DNA of 64,000 nucleotides from Lachnospiraceae bacterium. GTDB lineage: Bacteria > Bacillota > Clostridia > Lachnospirales > Lachnospiraceae. Both the position numbers and the translations under genes were made by a program. The notes below the pieces were generated by a model. It saw only the letters and a list, made by a program, of their open reading frames with translations. It was not told the DNA's origin and ran no database searches. The DNA lies in the NCBI GenBank assembly GCA_004558185.1, contig SFDP01000024.1, positions 1 to 64,000 of the forward strand, read 5' to 3'. Shown piece by piece: positions 57,647 through 64,000 of the stretch. Position 1 is the stretch's first letter, and each line of letters opens with the position of its first letter.

Positions 57647-59575
57647 CTATTTATTTTCCAGCGAAGCCGCTTCTCCAATATACTTCCAGTTTACCAGCTC
57701 ATTGGCATAAACCGTTTTTACTGCTTCTGCCTGAGCCCTGGTGGCAACCACATAGGGCATGGTCTTGGAACCGATTCCCTGGAAAGCATTTTCGTATTTT
57801 CCTTCGGTAATTTCCGAAATGCTTACTCCCCGATAAACAATATCATAGTTGCTGTCTCTTTCTTCCCACAAGAAGCCCATTTTCCCATCCGGCTGCAGAG
57901 TGCAGGTGGAATAAGCGCTATTATACTGCTGCAAAAGATAAAAATTATTGGTGTTCCAACCGCTGACATAGGCTGCTGCCGTAGTATCTCCTTCCTGCAG
58001 CTCCTTATAATAAATCCCTACTCCCACACGCTTGTCATTTCTTAATGTGGGCAATGACTGCAGCGCAAGGTAGCCATACTTTCCTGTCTGGGTATTTTTC
58101 ACATAGGCAATATAAACCTCTCCATTGGTGCTGTTTCCTGCCGGAAAATTCAGCTCCTGTCTGCTGTCCCAGGCACCTGTTTTATAGGTATTGTCTGTTT
58201 TTTCATAATGGAAAACATTGATATAGCGTCCGCTTCCCTTTCTGCTGGAAATAAGTACATCTCCATTAGGCAGCTCTTCTATTTTTGCCTCATCTCCGGC
58301 AGGTACCGGGGATGCCTCTACGCTTCCCAATACCTTCCAGGTCTTTCCAAAATCATCCGAATACAGTACATGGTTGGCATTGGTATTGGTACCACCCTCT
58401 CTGGCCAGGATCGCACTGTAAATACGATAATAGTCGCCCACCTTAACATAGCGGGACTGCATGATTCTGCCGGAAGCAAAGAAGAAAGCCTGCCATTTGG
58501 GATTCAACTGGTAAATCTGCTCATCGATTCTTACCGGAGCACCAAAGGTTTCTCCATTATCCTCAGAAAGCATGGTGGAAGCCTGGGTTTTGCCTACATC
58601 CATATAGCCATAGGAGCCGCTTACACTGACTAACAATACCTTGTCCGATTCACGATCTGCCACAAGAGCCGCATCTCCATAGCCGATCGCCAGTTCCTGC
58701 CCCCGTACTCCCGGTCTGGTCAGCCCTGCAGTCAGATTGCGGGAAGCGGACCAGGTTTTTCCATTGGTAAGTGAGGTTCTTGTTACCAGATCAATCTGAT
58801 GGCCCAGATTAGCGTATCCCTCCCAATTGGTTCCCAAATCACTGGCCGTATTATAGCGGTAATCTGCCACCGCAACGATATTTCCATTGTTGGCTGTGGT
58901 AATGGCCGGAATCCGATAGTGCACCTCTCCTACAGCCGTTTCCCACAAAGCCTGCTTTCCTTCCTGCTGCGGCATCAACTGAGCCTTGCGGATTCCCCAC
59001 CAGGCATCTGTTTTATTGCTTCCGTCACCTTCCTTGAAAATCGCATATGTACGGTTTCCTTCCCCATTCTCTGTGCTGAGGTATTTTCCCGTTGCCTGAC
59101 TGCGAATAGTCACATAGCAGATATCCCCTTCTATAGCCTTAATTTCCAGAGTATACTGGCCGCCTATATTCTCTCTGTTCTTATCAGAAACGACAAACTC
59201 CTTATCTTCGTAGCCCTGGTGACCCATAATGCCCTCTCCCAGGACTGCAAATCCGGTTCCCATATTTCTCATACTGTACTGTCCTGCATCCGTTTTTTCA
59301 AACCGCCAGCTATATTTTCGAGAGTAGCTGTTGGGATAATTTCCATCGTACTTCAGCCAGCCTGTATCCCTTCCTCCATCGTCATATAGCATACGGGCTG
59401 CAGGCTCCAGCAATTGTTCATTTTCATCATAGGCATCCCAGATTTCATAGTAGGTTCCCCTCTCCAGTTCCATAGCTTGTCCCACCAGATTTTCACCGTG
59501 TACATCCAGCTTCATCAGTCCGAATAACGCCAGCCCCAATATGGCAGCGCATGTAAAAAAAGGTTGTCTGCTCAT
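57647..59575 (-). CDS. Exo-alpha-sialidase, GH33
   Basis: 642 residues with an N-terminal hydrophobic signal or anchor (about 8-22). Residues about 40-215 are an accessory region with ricin/fascin-like hints (T-G-K-Y-L-S-T). The six-blade sialidase fold follows: Y-R-I-P-A-I (Arg of the triad), three Asp-box repeats (T-N-G-K-T-W, S-E-D-N-G-E-T-F, S-D-D-F-G-K-T-W), E-E-L-P-N-G with R later, and E-E-R-D-S-N-Y-D. It frees terminal sialic acids, probably at the cell surface or secreted. No sialic acid uptake or nan genes are near. Start after AAAGGAGGG. Confidence 0.9.
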   Translation of the reverse strand: MSRQPFFTCAAILGLALFGLMKLDVHGENLVGQAMELERGTYYEIWDAYDENEQLLEPAARMLYDDGGRDTGWLKYDGNYPNSYSRKYSWRFEKTDAGQYSMRNMGTGFAVLGEGIMGHQGYEDKEFVVSDKNRENIGGQYTLEIKAIEGDICYVTIRSQATGKYLSTENGEGNRTYAIFKEGDGSNKTDAWWGIRKAQLMPQQEGKQALWETAVGEVHYRIPAITTANNGNIVAVADYRYNTASDLGTNWEGYANLGHQIDLVTRTSLTNGKTWSASRNLTAGLTRPGVRGQELAIGYGDAALVADRESDKVLLVSVSGSYGYMDVGKTQASTMLSEDNGETFGAPVRIDEQIYQLNPKWQAFFFASGRIMQSRYVKVGDYYRIYSAILAREGGTNTNANHVLYSDDFGKTWKVLGSVEASPVPAGDEAKIEELPNGDVLISSRKGSGRYINVFHYEKTDNTYKTGAWDSRQELNFPAGNSTNGEVYIAYVKNTQTGKYGYLALQSLPTLRNDKRVGVGIYYKELQEGDTTAAAYVSGWNTNNFYLLQQYNSAYSTCTLQPDGKMGFLWEERDSNYDIVYRGVSISEITEGKYENAFQGIGSKTMPYVVATRAQAEAVKTVYANELVNWKYIGEAASLENK

Positions 59576-59618
59576 TCCTTTTCCCTCCTTTATAATATAT
59601 ATGCTGCCAATGTGGGGT

Positions 59619-60146
59619 TTATTCCTGAAATTGATGAAAAAAATAGGAATCCAGCCACAGGAAAAGGTTCATCAGCACTAAAGGAAGGAAAAAAAGACAA
59701 ACAAACAAGCCGCCTATATTCTCCCAGGTGATTCTGTTTCCATCAGCAAACAGAACCAAAAGCTGGGTGACTTGGGCAACAAGATAAAAGAAAAGAGAGA
59801 AACGAATCATCTTTTTTTGCCAATAGCTTCTCATAATTTTGACAGATACCGGTACATAATAGAGCGTTTTCCATAGTCTTTTGTCCCTTCTTCCTTTTTT
59901 CTCCAGTCCGATATTCATATAGAAAGAAATATACCAGGCCAGAGTACCATAGCCATACAGAACCGATACTGTCCTTGCTCCATCTTCCAGACAAAAATAT
60001 GCCCCCGAACCCATTGCCAGAAATGCCATTACCCCTATACCAAACTTTTGCATCCAGGGCTCATACCTCCAGGGAAGTACCTCCTGATAAAAGGCTTCCA
60101 GAGCCGTTTTTTGCCGTTTTTCCAGTTCCTTTTCCTCCATGCTCAT
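59619..60146 (-). CDS. Membrane protein linked to ABC ATPase
   Basis: 175 residues with four hydrophobic segments (about 32-50, 55-72, 113-133, 138-165) and a polar N-terminus. No family seen. It starts four bases into the end of the ABC ATPase gene at 60143, so it is coupled with it and likely its membrane partner. ATG follows GAGGGGAG. It is the last gene in the GntR-controlled operon. Confidence 0.65.
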   Translation of the reverse strand: MSMEEKELEKRQKTALEAFYQEVLPWRYEPWMQKFGIGVMAFLAMGSGAYFCLEDGARTVSVLYGYGTLAWYISFYMNIGLEKKGRRDKRLWKTLYYVPVSVKIMRSYWQKKMIRFSLFFYLVAQVTQLLVLFADGNRITWENIGGLFVCLFFLPLVLMNLFLWLDSYFFHQFQE

Positions 60147-60859
60147 TGTCTCCCCTCTTCTTCTTTTCGAACCCAACCAAGAGTTCCCGCCTTAAACGCC
60201 GTCAGGATATCCGGGGTCTCCCCAAAAGCCCTCAGGCTCCCTTCCTCCAATAGTCCTAAATAGTCTGTTTTTAACTCCATTTCCTCCATAAGATGGCTGG
60301 TCATCAAAATGGAAGCTCCCCCATGTTCAACAATTTTATGTAATAATTGAAAGAATTCTGCCCGGAAAACAGGATCCATTCCCGCAGTCACCTCATCTAA
60401 AAGATACAGGCTGGGCTGATACGCCATAGCAAAGGCCAAGTGAAATTTGATTTTTTCGCCTCGGGAAAGGCGGCCATATACTCTCTTGCCAGAAAGCTCT
60501 ATCCTTTCCATAGCTTCTTTCCATTCTTCCAGAGAAAAGTTCTCATAGAAAAGCCCAAAGACTTTCGCATTTCTCTCCAGCGTTTCCTCGTGAAAAAATC
60601 TGCTTTCCTCTGTAAGATAAGCAATTTTATTTCCGGTCCAAAGAGGGTTGCTGTGACAATTTTTGTCTGCTACTAAAATATCCCCCTGATATCTGCTTTT
60701 TCCATTGGCAATACATTTTAACAGGGTAGTTTTTCCGGCTCCGTTTTTTCCCATAAGACCCATGATATAGCCCTCTGGCAGCGAGAAGGAAATATTCTGC
60801 AGACGGAATTTTTTTCTTACTGCACTGACCTCTTTAACTTCCAATATCATTTTCTCCAT
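60143..60859 (-). CDS. ABC transporter ATPase, second of the GntR operon
   Basis: 238 residues. Walker A G-K-N-G-A-G-K-T-T, signature L-S-R-G-E-K-I-K (not LSGGQ, common in the YtrB type), Walker B L-Y-L-L-D-E-V-T-A-G, and H-loop T-S-H. One ABC domain of the export-type group. It lies six bases after the GntR gene and overlaps the membrane protein gene by four. Substrate unknown. Confidence 0.9.
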   Translation of the reverse strand: MEKMILEVKEVSAVRKKFRLQNISFSLPEGYIMGLMGKNGAGKTTLLKCIANGKSRYQGDILVADKNCHSNPLWTGNKIAYLTEESRFFHEETLERNAKVFGLFYENFSLEEWKEAMERIELSGKRVYGRLSRGEKIKFHLAFAMAYQPSLYLLDEVTAGMDPVFRAEFFQLLHKIVEHGGASILMTSHLMEEMELKTDYLGLLEEGSLRAFGETPDILTAFKAGTLGWVRKEEEGRQ

Positions 60860-60864
60860 TGCCC

Positions 60865-61239
60865 TTATCCTTCCATAAATAATGTATCTACCATTTCCTT
60901 TATCTGTCTGGTAGTAACTCCTGCCTGCTTAGCCTCTCCTATGATTTCTGCCAGACGCTTCTCCCATTCCATTAACTGCTTTTCCATCAGGTAATCAGAA
61001 TTATATTCACAAACATAAAAGCCCTTTCCCGGAACGGAACGAATCAGCCCTTCCTTTTCCAGTTCCTCATAAGCTCTTTTAGTGGTAATTACGCTTACTC
61101 CCAGATCGCCTGCCAAGGTGCGAATGGAGGGCAGGGCTTCTCCCTCAGCAAGCTGATGGGTGAGAATAAGATTTTTCAGTTGATTCACAATCTGCTCATA
61201 AATTGCCAGGGTGCCCTGGGGTTGGATTACAATATTCAT
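60865..61239 (-). CDS. GntR-family repressor, YtrA subgroup
   Basis: 124 residues: an N-terminal winged helix (P-S-I-R-T-L-A-G-D-L-G-V-S-V-I-T-T-K, about 43-60) and only a short C-terminal helix pair, as in the YtrA group that controls its own ABC operon. GGAG before the ATG. The operon promoter (62837-62865) has two TATACA-S-TGTATA sites that are good candidates for its operator. Confidence 0.9.
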   Translation of the reverse strand: MNIVIQPQGTLAIYEQIVNQLKNLILTHQLAEGEALPSIRTLAGDLGVSVITTKRAYEELEKEGLIRSVPGKGFYVCEYNSDYLMEKQLMEWEKRLAEIIGEAKQAGVTTRQIKEMVDTLFMEG

Positions 61240-61252
61240 TGCAGCCTCTCCT

Positions 61253-61936
61253 TCAATCTTCATACACAAACGCCCTCTGCCACTCCTCCTTCCAGGCTTT
61301 CCTGAGACTCCAGGCCAGAGGAAGCGAAAGACTCAAGGTACAAATGAGCCAGGGGAGCTTTAGCTCATTACCTTCGGATTCAACCAGAAAAACCACTGAA
61401 AAGAAATTAGAACACATACAAATTATTACACAAAAGGTTTCTTTTAATATAGTCCATTCTGATCTGCCTTTTTTCTTCTCTTTTCCCTTTTCATTCATCA
61501 TCCATCCATTAAAGCCACAGAAAATAAGTGCTGACAGAGCAAAATTGAATAGAAAAAGCAGCACCCAGAAACCATCAGCAATGTGCATTGCCACCAGTCC
61601 CAATGTCCCTAGAGCGCCTGCCAGTGCAGGTATACCAATATTACAGATCATCCTTCCTGTAATAAAGTGTCTCCTTGTGCTTTCTTCCATGGGACAAAGA
61701 TAGAATATTTTCGGCATTTTAATGGAGTGAAGCTGCCCGGAAAGAAGCTGGAAGAAAAAGGGGAGTATTCCAAAACCATAGGACACCATCCCTTTTTGAA
61801 TCCCCATTCTATTACATGTGTAAACACCATAGATGATAAAGCCTACTACCCAAGATGCCTGGCCGCTTTTCCAAAGCTCCTTAATTTTTATTAAGCTAAA
61901 ATCCCACCAATAGTCTTTCATTATTTTTTTCCACAT
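61253..61936 (-). CDS. Membrane protein linked to first ABC ATPase
   Basis: 227 residues with about six hydrophobic segments (near 26-42, 52-68, 88-108, 113-135, 155-175, 183-200). No family identified. It starts five bases after the first ATPase gene and is likely its permease component. Located between that ATPase and the GntR gene. Confidence 0.65.
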   Translation of the reverse strand: MWKKIMKDYWWDFSLIKIKELWKSGQASWVVGFIIYGVYTCNRMGIQKGMVSYGFGILPFFFQLLSGQLHSIKMPKIFYLCPMEESTRRHFITGRMICNIGIPALAGALGTLGLVAMHIADGFWVLLFLFNFALSALIFCGFNGWMMNEKGKEKKKGRSEWTILKETFCVIICMCSNFFSVVFLVESEGNELKLPWLICTLSLSLPLAWSLRKAWKEEWQRAFVYED

Positions 61937-61941
61937 TTGCT

Positions 61942-62787
61942 TTATTTCCCCTTCTCCAAACCATACATCAGTTCCTCAAGCGTGGGCTTCCACACTTGCA
62001 GACTTTTATCAAAATGGCTGTTCCTTCCTGCCGTTACCAGAGCTCTGGTACCAAAGACGCCTTCCTCCTGATATAAGATTCTGTCCTTTTTCAATAATCT
62101 AATCTTATAGCCTTCTCCCTGAATCATGCGATAGCTGTCTCTTAAAGTCTCCACATCTGCAAACAATCGGAGCTTTCCCTTCTGCAGATAAAGAATATAA
62201 TCTGCCACCTTATCCAAGTCCCCGGTAACATGGGTGGAAAGAATTACGCTGTTTTTTCCATTGGAGATAAATTCCTTTAACAGGCAAAGGAACTCTTCCC
62301 GAAACCGGAGATCAAAGTTTCCCGTAGGCTCATCTAAAAGCAATAGTCGAGCCTGATGCGAAAGAGCAAATGCAAACTGAAATTTAAGCTGTTCTCCCTT
62401 AGACAGTCTGCCATAGTGTGTTTTCTCCATCAGTCCAAATCGATTCAGATATTCCCTCATTAATTCCAGATCAAATCTTTTATAATAGCTGCCATAAAAA
62501 CAGGCATTATGATAAAGTGTTTCTGCCTGGTCAAAAAGAGGCTCCTGAAGAACCAGGCCGATTTCATCAAGAATCTCCCGACTTTTTTCACCATAGGCCT
62601 TTCCCCCTATAAGAATGGTTCCCTGATCCTGTTTATAGACTCCTGACAGGAGGTGCAGCAACGAGGTTTTTCCCGCTCCATTTCTTCCAATCAGGCCGCA
62701 AATATATCCCTCCGGCAGAGTAAAGGAAATCTGGGATAGAGAAAAGCTCCCTAATTTCTTATTAAGTTGATCCACTTCTATTCGCAC
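61942..62787 (-). CDS. ABC transporter ATPase, first of the GntR operon
   Basis: About 281 residues. Start at GTG because GGAGGT lies six bases before it. Walker A G-R-N-G-A-G-K-T-S, signature L-S-K-G-E-Q-L-K, Walker B L-L-L-D-E-P-T-G-N, H-loop S-T-H. The C-terminal 60 residues are an extra domain. Paralogue of the ATPase at 60143. First gene after the promoter with two operators. Confidence 0.9.
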   Translation of the reverse strand: MRIEVDQLNKKLGSFSLSQISFTLPEGYICGLIGRNGAGKTSLLHLLSGVYKQDQGTILIGGKAYGEKSREILDEIGLVLQEPLFDQAETLYHNACFYGSYYKRFDLELMREYLNRFGLMEKTHYGRLSKGEQLKFQFAFALSHQARLLLLDEPTGNFDLRFREEFLCLLKEFISNGKNSVILSTHVTGDLDKVADYILYLQKGKLRLFADVETLRDSYRMIQGEGYKIRLLKKDRILYQEEGVFGTRALVTAGRNSHFDKSLQVWKPTLEELMYGLEKGK

Positions 62788-62817
62788 AGGCCTACCTCCT
62801 CTAAAACAAAAACCGTA

Positions 62818-62851
62818 TATACACTGTATATCTAAATATATACAGTGTATA
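62818..62851 (-). promoter_or_regulatory. Two tandem GntR operators
   Basis: TATACACTGTATA (62818-62830) and TATACAGTGTATA (62839-62851), centres 21 bp apart, about two helical turns. Together they form a 23-bp arm perfect palindrome. Confidence 0.75.
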
Positions 62852-62865
62852 TACGGTTTTGTCAA
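62837..62865 (-). promoter_or_regulatory. Promoter of the ABC-GntR operon
   Basis: Read leftward: TTGACA, 17-base spacer, TATATA. The -10 and the spacer overlap the right operator. Confidence 0.75.
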
Positions 62866-62893
62866 TAGGTTTTATTGCGTATTTTGATTTCTA

Positions 62894-63766
62894 CTATTTA
62901 CCGCATCCCGAGCACAGTCCGTAGCCGGTAGGTGTTGCTGCGCATCCACCTAAAGCAGTTTCACGCAATTCTGCAGGCATCTTTTTTCCTACCATATACA
63001 TAGCCGCAATCATCTCATCCAGTGGGATAAGCTGATCAATACCGGAAAGTGCAATTTCTGCCGCAATCAATGCATTGGCTACACCGGCTGCATTGCGATT
63101 CTGGCAAGGACATTCTACCAACCCTCTTACCGGGTCACAGACCAGACCAAGCATATTCATGAGAACCGTACTGGCCGCATTCAGACACTGCTCTGGTGTA
63201 CCTCCCATCAGTTCCACAGCCGCAGAAGCCGCCATAGCAGATGCGACCCCTACCTCGGCCTGACATCCCCCTACTGCGCCTGCAACAGTTGCGTTACGCA
63301 TAGCAAGGTAGCCAATGGCTCCTGCATTAAATAAAGCATCCACGAGACGATCATCGGATATATGATACTCATCCTGAAGAGCCAGCAAAAGGCCGGGGAC
63401 TATCCCCGATGAGCCGGCAGTAGGTGCTGCCACGATCAGGCCCATGGAGGCGTTGACCTCTAGTATCCCCATCGCATAGGTTAGCCCCTTACCAAGGATA
63501 TTACCACAGATATCCTTCCCTTTTGCCCGATGTACGCTCAGTCTTTTTGCTTCGCCTCCAATAAGGTCTCCCATGGATTTCCTGGGATTTTTCACAGCCG
63601 CTATAGCAGACTGACGCATAACATCCAGCACGTGCTGCATACGGTAGCAGATTGAATCAACTGTAGTTTCTCCCAGACTGCATTCCCGCTGCTTCATCGC
63701 ATGGGAAATCTGTATCTGATTCTTATTGCATAAATCCAGAAGCTCTTCAGCATTTCTAAAATCCAT
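62894..63766 (-). CDS. sdaAA: L-serine dehydratase, Fe-S type, alpha subunit
   Basis: 290 residues. Deaminates L-serine to pyruvate and ammonia with a [4Fe-4S] in a bacterial two-subunit enzyme. The alpha subunit carries the cluster Cys: C-D-P-V-R-G near residue 210, the P-C-Q-N-R-N block, and the C-terminal C-S-G-C. A-P-T-A-G-S-S-G-I is the family core. Start at the ATG seven bases after GGAG, not two codons earlier. It follows the beta gene by 32 bases. Confidence 0.94.
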   Translation of the reverse strand: MDFRNAEELLDLCNKNQIQISHAMKQRECSLGETTVDSICYRMQHVLDVMRQSAIAAVKNPRKSMGDLIGGEAKRLSVHRAKGKDICGNILGKGLTYAMGILEVNASMGLIVAAPTAGSSGIVPGLLLALQDEYHISDDRLVDALFNAGAIGYLAMRNATVAGAVGGCQAEVGVASAMAASAAVELMGGTPEQCLNAASTVLMNMLGLVCDPVRGLVECPCQNRNAAGVANALIAAEIALSGIDQLIPLDEMIAAMYMVGKKMPAELRETALGGCAATPTGYGLCSGCGK

Positions 63767-63798
63767 TTTCATTCTCCTTCTTCCTTATTTCTTTACAG

Positions 63799-64000
63799 CT
63801 ACACTATCATTACATCAGATACATAGCTATTTTGCTGGATTTTAGCTGCAATGTCCACAGGCAGTTGATTATCCGATTCTACAATCGTATAGGCAGTATG
63901 CCCTTTCGCTTCCCTGAAAATCCTCATAAACGCAATATTCACACTGCTGTCACTAAGACATTTCGTAATATGGGCAGCTACACCCGGTTTATCACGATGT
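63799..64000 (-). CDS. sdaAB: L-serine dehydratase, beta subunit, partial
   Basis: Only the C-terminal 67 residues are in the window; the start lies beyond the right edge. The visible part is an ACT-like domain: H-R-D-K-P-G-V-A-A-H-I, then V-N-I-A-F-M-R-I and T-I-V-E-S-D. The stop is at 63799. Together with sdaAA it makes the serine dehydratase. Confidence 0.85.
   Translation of the reverse strand, partial: HRDKPGVAAHITKCLSDSSVNIAFMRIFREAKGHTAYTIVESDNQLPVDIAAKIQQNSYVSDVMIV

Overview
The window looks like a piece of a Lachnospiraceae (Clostridia, Bacillota) chromosome. Evidence is inferential: AGGAGG-type Shine-Dalgarno sites, a BofA sporulation protein, a Gram-positive Tad pilus locus, a Lachnospiraceae-style flagellin, an Fe-S L-serine dehydratase and glycyl-radical (anaerobe) chemistry. 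Most genes lie on the minus strand. I see no rRNA, tRNA, CRISPR array, transposase or phage gene.

Layout. 1-8.1 kb: housekeeping genes (cupin fragment, adenosylhomocysteinase, 2-hydroxyacid dehydrogenase, glucose-6-phosphate isomerase, MurG-like transferase, HIT protein, FMN-reductase/SCP2 fusion). 8.1-17.9 kb: an eleven-gene Tad/Flp pilus operon read leftward from a promoter near 17.9 kb. 18-23.4 kb: BofA and YaaL, then a short late-flagellar cluster (FliK-like giant protein, flagellin, FliS) behind a probable sigma-28 promoter. 23.4-27.9 kb: glycogen branching enzyme and a TPR/degenerate AAA protein. 28-29.5 kb: AhpC plus a lone AhpF N-terminal domain on the plus strand. 29.5-36 kb: a glycerol operon (GlpP, GlpK, GlpF, two flavoproteins, DUF1667) that ends in a very small cysteine-rich repeat protein and starts behind a terminator-like leader. 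36-38.3 kb: zinc-ribbon protein and ABC-F ATPase. 38.4-53.6 kb: a nucleotide/nucleoside scavenging island (surface 5'-nucleotidase, DeoB, DeoC, DeoD, YczE-like membrane protein, BMP/Nup ABC transporter, YjjW/YjjI glycyl radical system, Crp-family regulator, cytidine deaminase, uridine phosphorylase). 53.8-57.6 kb: polar amino acid ABC transporter, lipoprotein, RsmI. 57.6-62.9 kb: a GH33 sialidase and a GntR (YtrA-type) controlled pair of ABC systems. 62.9-64 kb: L-serine dehydratase subunits, the last one cut by the window end.

How the genes work together. The scavenging island forms a complete path: extracellular nucleotides are dephosphorylated, nucleosides imported, deaminated and phosphorolysed, and (deoxy)ribose phosphates fed through DeoB and DeoC to central metabolism. 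The YjjI/YjjW glycyl radical pair sits inside it, as it sits beside deoCABD in E. coli. Two promoters in the island carry the same dyad, GACA-NN-TGTC, each centred exactly 41.5 bp upstream of the inferred start, pointing to activation by the local Crp-family protein.

Most notable unexplained structure: (i) the paired Crp-type sites; (ii) a palindromic repeat present directly upstream of both nucleoside phosphorylase genes, with a variable but always self-complementary inner arm; (iii) a 60-residue, 15-residue-period cysteine repeat protein; (iv) a 185-bp inverted-repeat element that has supplied a new N-terminus to a TadE-like pilin; (v) a promoter with two TATACA-S-TGTATA operators 21 bp apart upstream of the GntR operon.
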